Assembly: GCF_023195755.1 (NCBI RefSeq)
Contig: NZ_CP096203.1
Location: 3,286,001 to 3,350,000, forward strand
From: Chryseobacterium nepalense
GTDB taxonomy: Bacteria; Bacteroidota; Bacteroidia; Flavobacteriales; Weeksellaceae
DNA length: 64,000 nucleotides
Direction of reading: 5' to 3'
The notes beneath the pieces were generated by a model. The model did no database searches and was not told where the DNA came from. It saw only the letters and a program-made list of their open reading frames with translations. The translations under genes were made by a program, and so were the position numbers. Shown piece by piece: positions 17,252-25,039 of this stretch; position 1 is the first letter of the stretch; each line of letters opens with the position of its first letter.

Positions 17252-18055
17252 TTAGCCATTCAGCTCCTTAGCACGTTTTTCCGCGTTCAGAATGCCTGTT
17301 TTCAGGATTTGCTTTAAATTATTTTCGTTAAAAGTTTTCAAGGCAGCTTCTGTTGTGCCGCCTTTTGATGCGACATCTTTAATGAGTTCTTCTAAATTTT
17401 TATCAGAATTATTAATCAGGTGATAAGCTCCGAGCATAGTTTGGTTTACGAAAAGTTTTGAAAGGTTTTCATCAATTCCCATTTCAACTCCCGCTTTAAT
17501 CATCGCATCTACAATGTAATAAAAATAGGCGGGGCCACTTCCGGAAAGTGCAGTTACAGCGTCAAGCAATTCTTCATTTTCCAGGTAAACGGATCTTCCA
17601 GTTGAGTTTAGCAGTCTTTCAATAGCAATGAGCTGGCTGAAGGAAATTCCTGCCGCTGCAGTATAACCGGTAATTCCCATTCCGAGCAGCGTAGGGGAAT
17701 TGGGCATTGCTCTTACTATCAGAGGATGATTAAGTAATTGTTGGATTTTTTCGATTTTAATTCCTGCCATAATCGATAAAACCATCTGATTTTCCACGAG
17801 TTTAAATCTGATATTTTCGGCAACATGCTTGAAATCCTGAGGTTTTACAGCAATGATAATTAAATCTGCATTCAATTCTGTGACTTCATCAAAAGTCGAA
17901 ATCTTAGATTTTGGAAATTCTTCCGATATTTTTGAGAACTTTGAGTTGTCTCTTGTGATTAAATGAAGATTTTCCGGCTTTATCAGTTCATATTTCAGAA
18001 ACGATTTTGAAAAGGAGAGCCCCATGTTTCCGGCCCCGAGAATAGCGATTTTCAT
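17252..18055 (-). CDS. proC: Pyrroline-5-carboxylate reductase
   Basis: Last step of proline synthesis: reduces pyrroline-5-carboxylate with NAD(P)H. The Rossmann motif ILGAGNMGLSF is at residues 4-14, followed by IIIAVKPQDF, VRAMPNSPTLLGMG and the family signature ALSGSGPAYFYYIVDAM with GGTTEAAL near the end. The ATG at 18055 (MKIAILGAG) gives 267 residues. An open frame from 18091 exists, but it would put 12 odd residues before the Rossmann strand. The upstream gap holds a palindromic repeat. Confidence 0.95.
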   Translation of the reverse strand: MKIAILGAGNMGLSFSKSFLKYELIKPENLHLITRDNSKFSKISEEFPKSKISTFDEVTELNADLIIIAVKPQDFKHVAENIRFKLVENQMVLSIMAGIKIEKIQQLLNHPLIVRAMPNSPTLLGMGITGYTAAAGISFSQLIAIERLLNSTGRSVYLENEELLDAVTALSGSGPAYFYYIVDAMIKAGVEMGIDENLSKLFVNQTMLGAYHLINNSDKNLEELIKDVASKGGTTEAALKTFNENNLKQILKTGILNAEKRAKELNG

Positions 18056-18080
18056 ATTGTGTGTTTGTTTTACGCGTGTT

Positions 18081-18112
18081 AACTTTGTCAAAGTTTAAAG
18101 CTTTGACAAAAT
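18081..18112. repeat. Palindromic dispersed repeat (CTTTGTCAAAG type), copy 1
   Basis: TTTGTCAAAG-TTTAAAG-CTTTGACAAA, a near-perfect palindrome between proC and murB. A second copy lies at 44839-44876. Confidence 0.65.
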
Positions 18113-18126
18113 TTTGAAAGTTTATT

Positions 18127-19140
18127 TTAAATAATATTTACTTCTCTTTCCAATTCAATCCCGAACTTTTCGTTCACGGAATTAATAATTTCCGTTGAAA
18201 AATCGAAGATTTCCTGTCCGGTCGCTTTTCCGGTTGCGTTGATAATCACAAGAGCCTGCAGTTGATGAGAAGCCACATTACCTATCTGTTTTCCTTTCCA
18301 TCCGCATTGCTCAATAAGCCATCCAGCAGGAACTTTAACGAAATCTCCGTTTGCATACCCCGGAATTTGTGGGAAATTTTCCTTTAACTGTTCAAATTGT
18401 GATAAAGAAATGGTAGGGTTTTTAAAGAAACTTCCGGCGTTGCCGATTTTTTTCGGATCCGGGAGTTTACTTTGCCTGATATTGATTACCGCGCGGGAAA
18501 CATCCTGAATGGTCGGTTTTTCAATTCCTAAATGTTCCAGCTCAGCCTGTATCGCGCCGTATTCTGTTTTGATATGATGATTTTTTCGGGTCAGCTTAAA
18601 AGCAACATCTAAAATTACATACTTTCCTTTTCCCTCCTGCTTGAAAACAGAATCTCTGTACCCGAATCTGCATTGCTCCAGGTTGAAAGTTTCAAGCTGC
18701 AGGTTTTCAAGGTTTAGAACGGTACAGTTTACAAAAATATCTTTGATTTCCGTGCCGTAAGCTCCGATGTTCTGCATGGGTGATGTTCCTACATTACCGG
18801 GAATCAGGGAAAGATTTTCCAGTCCGCCATAATTCTTTTCAAGGCAGAAAATCACGAATTCGTGCCAGTTTTCACCTGCTTTTGCCGTAACCAATACTTC
18901 ATCCTCATTGAGGATATCTTCGTGAATACCTTTTAGATTAAGCTTAATGGCTAATCCTTCAAAATCTTTTGTCAGAAGAATATTGCTTCCTCCACCTAAA
19001 AATAGAAGAGGTAAAGTACCTGTTTTGGAATAGTTGAACGCTTCAATTAATTCTTCGGTAGAATGTACTTCCGTGAAATATCTCGCTTTTGCATCCACGC
19101 CAAATGTGTTGTGTGCCTTGAGTGAAAAATTTTCCTGCAT
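18127..19140 (-). CDS. murB: UDP-N-acetylenolpyruvoylglucosamine reductase
   Basis: Second step of peptidoglycan precursor synthesis: FAD-dependent reduction of UDP-GlcNAc-enolpyruvate. The FAD domain shows LFLGGGSNILLTKDF and IPGNVGTSPMQNIGAYGTEI. The substrate domain shows GYRDSVFKQ and the catalytic Ser motif KIGNAGSFFKNP. At 337 residues with the tyrosine-loop segment present, it fits type I MurB, as in E. coli. murA lies 6 kb away and is not linked. Confidence 0.95.
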   Translation of the reverse strand: MQENFSLKAHNTFGVDAKARYFTEVHSTEELIEAFNYSKTGTLPLLFLGGGSNILLTKDFEGLAIKLNLKGIHEDILNEDEVLVTAKAGENWHEFVIFCLEKNYGGLENLSLIPGNVGTSPMQNIGAYGTEIKDIFVNCTVLNLENLQLETFNLEQCRFGYRDSVFKQEGKGKYVILDVAFKLTRKNHHIKTEYGAIQAELEHLGIEKPTIQDVSRAVINIRQSKLPDPKKIGNAGSFFKNPTISLSQFEQLKENFPQIPGYANGDFVKVPAGWLIEQCGWKGKQIGNVASHQLQALVIINATGKATGQEIFDFSTEIINSVNEKFGIELEREVNII

Positions 19141-19172
19141 TTGGATTATTTAAACAAATTCGTTGATCTTAT

Positions 19173-19236
19173 TAAAAAAAATATCAGCAATAAAAGCTTG
19201 GAAGGTATTTCTAATCCAGGTTTTTATTGCTGATAA
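19173..19236 (-). terminator. Long-stem terminator after the aminotransferase gene
   Basis: On the minus strand TATCAGCAATAAAA pairs with TTTTATTGCTGATA, and a T-rich run follows. The loop is about 20 bases. Confidence 0.7.
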
Positions 19237-19251
19237 CTATATTGTTTAAGA

Positions 19252-20457
19252 TTAAAGACTGAACTCTAATTTATATTGATCAAGTGCATCTTTTAAAATA
19301 GCTGCACTTCTTTTCAGATCTTCTTCTTTTAAAACATAAGCAATTCTTACCTGCTTTTTTCCCAGTTCCGGATTGCTGTAGAAACCTCCCGCCGGAGCTA
19401 CCATAATCGTTTCGTTCTGGTTGGAATATTTTTCAAGAAGCCATTGCGCGAATTTCTCGGTATCGTCTACAGGAAGCTCTGCAACGCAATAGAAAGCCCC
19501 TTTCGGTTTCGGGCAGATTACCCCCGGAATAGCGTTTAAAGCATCAACCAATACATTTCTTCGGTGGGTATATTCTTCCCTCACGGCTCTGATGTACGCT
19601 CCGTCATTCTGGTGTGCTGCAGTGGCTGCAATTTGTCCTAATAGGACAGGGCTTAATCTGGCCTGTGCAAAAAGCATGGCCGCGTCGTGGATTTTCTTTG
19701 AACGGGTAATCATACACCCGATTCTCACACCGCACATAGAATAACGTTTCGATTCGGAATCAATAATGATGCAGTTTTCCGCCAGTTCAGGAAAAGCAAA
19801 CATAGAAACCTGCTGCTTCCCGTCATATACATATTCTCTGTACACTTCATCTGAAATCACCACGATGTCATATTTAAGAGCAATTTCTGCCAATTTCTGA
19901 AGTTCCTCACGGGTATATAGGTAACCGGTAGGATTTCCAGGGTTACAAATAACGATAGCTCTTGTTTTTTCTGTAATTTTTTTCTCAAATTCTTCAATCG
20001 GAGGAAGTGCAAATCCTGTATCTATGGTTGAAGGAACGGCAACAACATTTACATTGAAGGTGCTTGTAAAACCATTGTAATTAGCGTAATACGGTTCAGG
20101 GATAATCACCTCATCACCGTCGTCACACAAAGTTGAAATGGCGAAATTCAAAGCTTCCGATCCTCCGTTGGTAACAATGAAATTATCTGTTGTAAGGTCA
20201 TTAAATCCCAATGAATGATAATAATCTGTTAAGGCTTTTCTATACTCTAAATTACCTTCTGAAAGAGCATATTCCAAAACTTTGAGATCAATATTTTTTA
20301 AAGCATTCAGTGCTGTTTCCGGGGTTTCGATGTCAGGTTGCCCGATATTCAGGTGATAGACTTTTATTCCTTTCTGCTTTGCTTTCAGGGCAAATGGAAC
20401 CAGTTTTCTTACCGGCGAAGGCGGCATGTGCAGTGCTCTGTTTGAAATATTCGGCAT
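19252..20457 (-). CDS. Class I pyridoxal-phosphate aminotransferase (AspC/AspB-like)
   Basis: A 401-residue fold-type I aminotransferase. Motifs: LNIGQPDIETPE, TNGGSEALNFA, EPYYANY, VICNPGNPTGYLY, ISDEVYREYVY, the PLP-lysine region DSESKRYSMCGVRIGCM, and RIAYVLKEEDLKRSA with the substrate-carboxylate Arg. It resembles the aspartate/tyrosine aminotransferase Ib group, so aspartate is a likely amino donor, but exact substrates cannot be read. A -7 box lies 19 bp upstream. It faces away from the secreted-protein pair at 20634. Confidence 0.92.
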   Translation of the reverse strand: MPNISNRALHMPPSPVRKLVPFALKAKQKGIKVYHLNIGQPDIETPETALNALKNIDLKVLEYALSEGNLEYRKALTDYYHSLGFNDLTTDNFIVTNGGSEALNFAISTLCDDGDEVIIPEPYYANYNGFTSTFNVNVVAVPSTIDTGFALPPIEEFEKKITEKTRAIVICNPGNPTGYLYTREELQKLAEIALKYDIVVISDEVYREYVYDGKQQVSMFAFPELAENCIIIDSESKRYSMCGVRIGCMITRSKKIHDAAMLFAQARLSPVLLGQIAATAAHQNDGAYIRAVREEYTHRRNVLVDALNAIPGVICPKPKGAFYCVAELPVDDTEKFAQWLLEKYSNQNETIMVAPAGGFYSNPELGKKQVRIAYVLKEEDLKRSAAILKDALDQYKLEFSL

Positions 20458-20476
20458 TGTTGAAAAATTTGTATGG

Positions 20477-20508
20477 CAAAAATAAGATATAATTTCTCAA
20501 TAATACAA
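20477..20508 (-). promoter_or_regulatory. Promoter of the aminotransferase gene
   Basis: On the minus strand: TTG at 20508-20506, a 21-bp spacer, then TATTTTTG at 20484-20477. Both elements fit the Bacteroidota consensus. Confidence 0.5.
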
Positions 20509-20605
20509 TAAAGCAGGCAAAGAAAGACTTTATCCAAATGATATTAATGATTTGTAAAAAGTTAATTATTAATACTGCGACAGGTGTTTTATTGATAAAT
20601 TATTT

Positions 20606-20613
20606 TACTTTTG
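20606..20613 (+). promoter_or_regulatory. -7 box of the secreted-protein pair
   Basis: TACTTTTG, 20 bp before the ATG at 20634. No clear -33 TTG at the usual distance. Confidence 0.45.
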
Positions 20614-20633
20614 CCCGGAATTAACTATTTTAT

Positions 20634-21818
20634 ATGAAGAAAATAAATTTATTTATTCCTGTTGTTTTATTTTCGGTTCAATCTGTTTTAGGGCAGAGGA
20701 TTGATAAAGAGACCATCAGCTTTCAATTATTGAAAGAACCTGTTTTTACTACAGAGGCTGCCAACAGAAATTATACGATTACTGTAAAATCTCCTTATAA
20801 TATTACAAAAGATGACGTTTTGAGGATCTCAAAAGAAGATTACCAGAATCAGGTAAATAATTATAAGGCCAATGTAGAAACAGCTAAGATAGAACATCAG
20901 GAAAGACTGAAAGATTATGAGGCTGAAGTTAAAAAGCTTCAGGAAAAATTTAAACTCGAATCTGCAGAATACAGCAAATTGTCTGCTGTTGAAAAAATTG
21001 CCACTACAAATGGTGCTCCGGTTTTAACGCTGCCTTCAAGGCCTGTTCTTAATATCCCGCCAATGCCTGTTTACAGACAGCCCGACCTGAGGGATGCTTT
21101 AATTGTGGACAACAAAATTCTTGCTTCACAAATAGATGTTGCAGGCTTTTCAAAAGGCGGAAATTATCTTGACCTGCAGATTGAAATGGAAAGAACAAAT
21201 TTTCAGGACAATCAGGGAAAAACATTTGCCAACCAGCCGGTAAGAATTATCGGTAAACAAAACGGAGTGGTGAAACTGGATAAAACCTATTTTTCCGACT
21301 TTGCAGAAATTGCAAGTGTGCCTACAAACGAGATCAACCTAAACGGACACGAAAAATCATATCTCCAGAGAACAATGGACCGTACCAGGAATATTATTAA
21401 TGATCATTTCGGATACCAGACGATCAATTCTTCGGTAACTTTAGAAACGGTAAAAAATAAAGGAGATTATGATGATCTGGAAAAAGCATATATCTATGTA
21501 ACGACTAATCTTAAAAAGCTGCAGGCAAAGTCGGACTACGCTCCGAATAAAGTGGCCATGGAAAATATGCAGAAAGGAATCGATATGTGGAAGGCTGCGC
21601 TTAGTAAAGTAAATTACAGTGATAAAAAAGCTTTATACAACCAGAAAATAGGAGAGTATCTTTATTTTAATCTGATAAGGCTGAATCTTGCTTTAGGAAA
21701 TTCTAAAGAAGCGGAAAAATATTTAAATGAACTTCAGGAACATTTGGTAGACATCAAATTATCCTATGATGCCAATCTTGAATTAAAAAAATTAGAACAA
21801 AAAATTTATAATAACTAA
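20634..21818 (+). CDS. Secreted protein of unknown function with coiled coil
   Basis: A 394-residue protein with a signal peptide (residues 1-20, ending SVLGQ). After a beta-type region (NYTITVKSPYNITKDDV) there is a charged helical stretch at about 75-120 (NYKANVETAKIEHQERL) likely to be a coiled coil, then a Pro-rich linker (SRPVLNIPPMPVYRQP), a beta domain and a helical C-terminal region with TPR-like character (YFNLIRLNLALGNSKEAEKYL). No family is recognised. It starts an operon with the gene at 21829, 10 bp downstream. Both products are exported, so they probably work together in the envelope. Confidence 0.8.
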   Translation: MKKINLFIPVVLFSVQSVLGQRIDKETISFQLLKEPVFTTEAANRNYTITVKSPYNITKDDVLRISKEDYQNQVNNYKANVETAKIEHQERLKDYEAEVKKLQEKFKLESAEYSKLSAVEKIATTNGAPVLTLPSRPVLNIPPMPVYRQPDLRDALIVDNKILASQIDVAGFSKGGNYLDLQIEMERTNFQDNQGKTFANQPVRIIGKQNGVVKLDKTYFSDFAEIASVPTNEINLNGHEKSYLQRTMDRTRNIINDHFGYQTINSSVTLETVKNKGDYDDLEKAYIYVTTNLKKLQAKSDYAPNKVAMENMQKGIDMWKAALSKVNYSDKKALYNQKIGEYLYFNLIRLNLALGNSKEAEKYLNELQEHLVDIKLSYDANLELKKLEQKIYNN

Positions 21819-21828
21819 AGAAAATTAC

Positions 21829-23253
21829 ATGATTAAACAGATTATTGCCTCAGTGATGATCACAGCTTCTGTATGTGCATTTGCTCAGGTAAAGGTTGTG
21901 GAAGGGACAAAATTTACAACGGATGACAATCTTGAAACAGATGAAAAGCTGGTTCTGGCAGACGATTACAATTCTTATATGTTCAGTGCGATCAATATCG
22001 ACGGGCTGATGAGAAATGTCTTTCCGCACAAAAAACTGCTGATGAGAAAACTGGATCAGAACGGAAGTCTTGTAGATACGTATATTCAGGATTATGCAAA
22101 TAAAACCAACGGCGTTCTTCACAATTACCTGGGATCTCAACAGATTGATGAAGACAGATTGGTGGCATTTACAGAAGAATATTTCGGTAAGGAAAACAGG
22201 AAAGAAGTTTTTCAGCATGTTTTCAGTAAAAAAACGGGAAGTTTTACGACAAAAAGCATCGCAAAATATACGATTGAATCCACAAACAGATCGGGGACAA
22301 CTTATGTAGTTTTTTCTGAGAACGGGAAATATGCGGCCGTGTTCAACGACAGATATGCAACGAAGAAAACGGATAACGTTAATGATGCTCTGGTAATCGA
22401 TTTAAGAACATTAACACCGCTTTGGAATAAAGAAATTACGTTAAGTAGTGATTATGTGGAAAAATCTTTAACCCTAACGAATTCCGGGAAGATCGTTTTG
22501 CTGCGTAAAGCTGCCGGCTGGAAAGAATCTTACAAAATGGAAATGGTTTCTAATACAGAAGATAAAGATTTACCTTTTGATGATAAATATATTCCTGAAA
22601 AATTATACGCAATCAGCAAAAATGACAATGATTATCTGGTAACTTTCGGAAGAAAAAACCAGGCGGTTACAATGGGCGGAAGTACTTTCGGAACGGTAAT
22701 GTTTTATGATATTAAATCTGGAAAAGCGGTAATCAGCAATACCAATCTTGCAGGCGCCAAAGACATGAGCGACGTAAAAGTAATTAAGACCATCATAAAA
22801 GGCGATGAGGTTTTAATGGCGGTTCAGCAGGAAACGGTTTCGAGACCGATGCCTACAGCAATGAATCGTTTTCCGGATCCTGTTTATACACTTGATGTAG
22901 GCGTTTTAATGAAATTCAATAAAGAAGGGGAAGTAAAACAGTTTGTACCACTGGGAAGCAATCCTTCAGGAAGAAGAGTTCAGGTGATTGAATCCGGAGA
23001 CAATCTGTATGTTTCCGCATTTTATCCAAAAGGTGCATTCGGGAATACAGGTTTTTCAATGAAAGCTTTCGATTTCGGCAGCCTGGCTCCAAAAGAACTT
23101 ACGGTAGATTATAAGGGAAGAAATTTCTTCCAGAATTACGGCTTTACGGACGGGAATCTGGTGCAGTTTGTTCCGGCTACCAATAAATTACTGTTCCTGG
23201 ACAAAGATGGTAAAAATGTTCAGATGTTCAGCATTTACAATTTTGTGAAATAA
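21829..23253 (+). CDS. Secreted protein of unknown function, probably beta-rich
   Basis: A 474-residue protein with a signal peptide of about 19 residues (ending CAFAQ). The rest alternates short strands with Asp/Lys/Gly turns (VVFSENGKYAAVFNDRYA, LVQFVPATNKLLFLDKDGK), which suggests a beta-propeller-like fold. That is inference from pattern alone. No catalytic motif or known family is recognised. It lies 10 bp after the gene at 20634 and is followed by a terminator at 23280, so the two form a two-gene operon. Confidence 0.8.
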   Translation: MIKQIIASVMITASVCAFAQVKVVEGTKFTTDDNLETDEKLVLADDYNSYMFSAINIDGLMRNVFPHKKLLMRKLDQNGSLVDTYIQDYANKTNGVLHNYLGSQQIDEDRLVAFTEEYFGKENRKEVFQHVFSKKTGSFTTKSIAKYTIESTNRSGTTYVVFSENGKYAAVFNDRYATKKTDNVNDALVIDLRTLTPLWNKEITLSSDYVEKSLTLTNSGKIVLLRKAAGWKESYKMEMVSNTEDKDLPFDDKYIPEKLYAISKNDNDYLVTFGRKNQAVTMGGSTFGTVMFYDIKSGKAVISNTNLAGAKDMSDVKVIKTIIKGDEVLMAVQQETVSRPMPTAMNRFPDPVYTLDVGVLMKFNKEGEVKQFVPLGSNPSGRRVQVIESGDNLYVSAFYPKGAFGNTGFSMKAFDFGSLAPKELTVDYKGRNFFQNYGFTDGNLVQFVPATNKLLFLDKDGKNVQMFSIYNFVK

Positions 23254-23279
23254 TTTTTTCATCAGAGAAATATTGATAG

Positions 23280-23310
23280 ATCAGCTTTAAATTTTAAAGC
23301 TGATTTTTTA
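23280..23310 (+). terminator. Rho-independent terminator
   Basis: ATCAGCTTTAAA / TTTAAAGCTGAT arms, 2-base loop, then six T. Confidence 0.8.
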
Positions 23311-23372
23311 TTGATTTAAAACCCGGTTCCATTAAATTTTCGTTATTTTGAAAAAATTATAAAACTGAAAAA

Positions 23373-23828
23373 ATGCAGATAGAATCCATTTCAATAGATG
23401 ATTATATTTCAAAGATCCCTGAAGAAAGACAGGAGGTTTTCAGAAAGCTTTTTAACACCATCAGCGACAATTTACCGGAAGGTTTTTCGCAAAGCAGCAG
23501 CTACGGAATGATTGGATGGGGAGTTCCACTGGAAACATATCCGGCAGGTTATCATTGTGCTCCGGGAACGCCTTTGCCTTTCATCAGTATTGCTTCACAG
23601 AAGAATTTTATTGCATTTTACCATATGGGAATGTATGCAAAACCTGATCTGTTGGATTGGTTCTTGGAAGAATTTCCCAAATATTCTAAAAGAAAACTGG
23701 ATATGGGAAAATCTTGTGTGCGTTTCAAAAAAATGGATGATATTCCCTTTGAATTAATCGCTGAAGTAAGTAAAAAAATGACGGTTCAGGATTGGATCGA
23801 TTGTTATGAAGCAAATTTTAAAAAGTAA
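23373..23828 (+). CDS. DUF1801 (YdhG-like) domain protein
   Basis: A 151-residue cytoplasmic protein with the small alpha/beta YdhG-like fold: DDYISKIPEERQEVFRKLF, SSSYGMIGWGVP, PFISIASQKNFIAFYHMGMY, then DMGKSCVRFKKMDDIPFELI. The family fits an iron-chaperone/frataxin-like superfamily by fold, but function is not established. Its last 23 bp overlap the next gene in another frame, so the two are translationally coupled. Confidence 0.85.
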   Translation: MQIESISIDDYISKIPEERQEVFRKLFNTISDNLPEGFSQSSSYGMIGWGVPLETYPAGYHCAPGTPLPFISIASQKNFIAFYHMGMYAKPDLLDWFLEEFPKYSKRKLDMGKSCVRFKKMDDIPFELIAEVSKKMTVQDWIDCYEANFKK

Positions 23829-24462
23829 ATTTCTCTGTACGCTTTTAGCGGCACTATATATTTTCACGTGTATTCTAAGCTGCCGGAGTTACAGGACTTC
23901 TGATTTGGTAAATGGGGATTTGCTTTTTGTAACGGCGAAAAGTACCGGGCTTTCCGGAGCAATTAATAATGTTACCCAGAAACAGGAAAATGCCTCTTTC
24001 GATCACATCGGAATTCTGGAGATAGCAAATGGAAGTGCCTATGTTTTGCATGCAGCTCTGAAAGGCGGTTCCCAAAAGCAAAAGCTGGAAGATTTTCTGG
24101 AAGATCAGTCCGAAGACGGACAAACGGTTGTTGTTTATCGCTTAAAACCTCAGTATCAGCATGCAATACCTTCAGCTGTTGAAAAAGCAAATGCCATGTT
24201 GGGGAAACCGTATAATTTTGATTATATTCTGAATGAAAATTCTTACTACTGCTCAGACTATATTGAAAGAGCATTCAGGGAAAATCATATTTTCAAGCTT
24301 GAACCAATGACTTTTATTGATCCTGCAACAGGAAAGACCAATGCTTTCTGGGAAGATTTTTACAAGAAAAAAGGTCTTAAAGTTCCGGAAGGTGAACCTG
24401 GCTGTAATCCTAACGGACTGGCTGCTTCAGAAAAGCTGGAAAGGATCAAAATTCTTAAATAA
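23806..24462 (+). CDS. YiiX/YebB-like permuted NlpC/P60 lipoprotein hydrolase
   Basis: A 218-residue lipoprotein: lipobox ILSC with Cys26. The body begins with NGDLLFVTAKSTGLSGAINN, then has the catalytic His in FDHIGILEI and the catalytic Cys later in YYCSDYIERAF. His before Cys is the order of the circularly permuted NlpC/P60 (YaeF/YiiX) group, which act as amidases or thiol peptidases and are often linked to cell wall or acyl-lipid substrates. The substrate is unknown. The gene overlaps the DUF1801 gene by 23 bp. A weak terminator follows at 24488. Confidence 0.87.
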   Translation: MKQILKSKFLCTLLAALYIFTCILSCRSYRTSDLVNGDLLFVTAKSTGLSGAINNVTQKQENASFDHIGILEIANGSAYVLHAALKGGSQKQKLEDFLEDQSEDGQTVVVYRLKPQYQHAIPSAVEKANAMLGKPYNFDYILNENSYYCSDYIERAFRENHIFKLEPMTFIDPATGKTNAFWEDFYKKKGLKVPEGEPGCNPNGLAASEKLERIKILK

Positions 24463-24487
24463 ATAACTGTAAAGAAAGAAATAATAA

Positions 24488-24511
24488 CGGATTCGTAAGA
24501 GTCCTTTTTTT
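24488..24511 (+). terminator. Weak terminator
   Basis: GGATTC-GTAA-GAGTCC with one mismatch, followed by seven T. Confidence 0.5.
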
Positions 24512-24560
24512 ATGATTTAATTTCAGGCAGATTTAAAATAAATTTTAAAATTAATACCCT

Positions 24561-24600
24561 ACTAATTTGGTAGACTAATATTTTTTTATATTTTTGTCTA
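24561..24600 (+). promoter_or_regulatory. Promoter with overlapping palindromic operator for the NIL-domain gene
   Basis: TTTG (24566-24569), a 19-bp spacer and TATTTTTG (24589-24596) give an ideal Bacteroidota promoter. The -33 element sits inside the near-palindrome CTACTAATTTGGTAG (24560-24574). A further TAGAC...GTCTA inverted repeat spans the spacer and -7 box. A repressor bound here would block RNA polymerase. Confidence 0.6.
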
Positions 24601-24651
24601 AGCTTAACCAACAGAAAAAATGAGCATTATTTTTTAACCAATAGTTTTGTT

Positions 24652-24963
24652 ATGATAACACCTAACCCAAGCCTGCAGGTTTTAAACGGTAAAATAAATC
24701 TGCCTAAAAAAGAATTGATCCTGGAAATTGAACTGAATGGTAAAATGAAGTTTGAACAGCTGATGAATACTATATATAATCAGTTGGGGATCTGTCACAA
24801 GGTGTTATCAGCCAATGTTGAATATGTAAATGGGAGAAGCTTCGGATCTGTTCAGCTGTATATTAATGTAAGTTCGGAGGACTACGATGCACTGGAAATG
24901 TATCTTAATAAAAATAAACTTCTGAGTACCACTGTAGAATATATCTGCAGAAAGTATTTATAA
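24652..24963 (+). CDS. Free-standing NIL-domain protein
   Basis: A 103-residue protein that, apart from about 20 N-terminal residues, is one ferredoxin-like domain: LILEIELNGKMKFEQLM, the central NVEYVNGRSFGSVQLYINV, then the ALEMYLNKNKLLSTTVEYI helix-strand. This matches the NIL domain that ends MetN methionine ABC transporters and some ferredoxins, where it senses or binds small molecules. In flavobacteria such free-standing genes can accompany sulfur or methionine genes, but none lies next to it here. Controlled by the operator at 24561; terminated at 24992. Link to sulfur amino acids is inference. Confidence 0.72.
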   Translation: MITPNPSLQVLNGKINLPKKELILEIELNGKMKFEQLMNTIYNQLGICHKVLSANVEYVNGRSFGSVQLYINVSSEDYDALEMYLNKNKLLSTTVEYICRKYL

Positions 24964-24991
24964 GATAGGTTCATATCGTTTTTAATTACAG

Positions 24992-25022
24992 AAAAGCGTC
25001 CGGTTTTCACCGGACGCTTTTA
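24992..25022. terminator. Bidirectional terminator between NIL gene and murA
   Basis: AAAAGCGTCCGGT and ACCGGACGCTTTT arms with a 4-base loop; A and T tracts serve both convergent genes. Confidence 0.88.
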
Positions 25023-25039
25023 TATTATTAATTTCTGTA

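Noticed and set aside
24619..24636. Five-codon leader peptide MSIIF before the NIL-domain gene
   Set aside because: Too short, with no Met or Cys run and no attenuator-like hairpins that would suggest a leader peptide.
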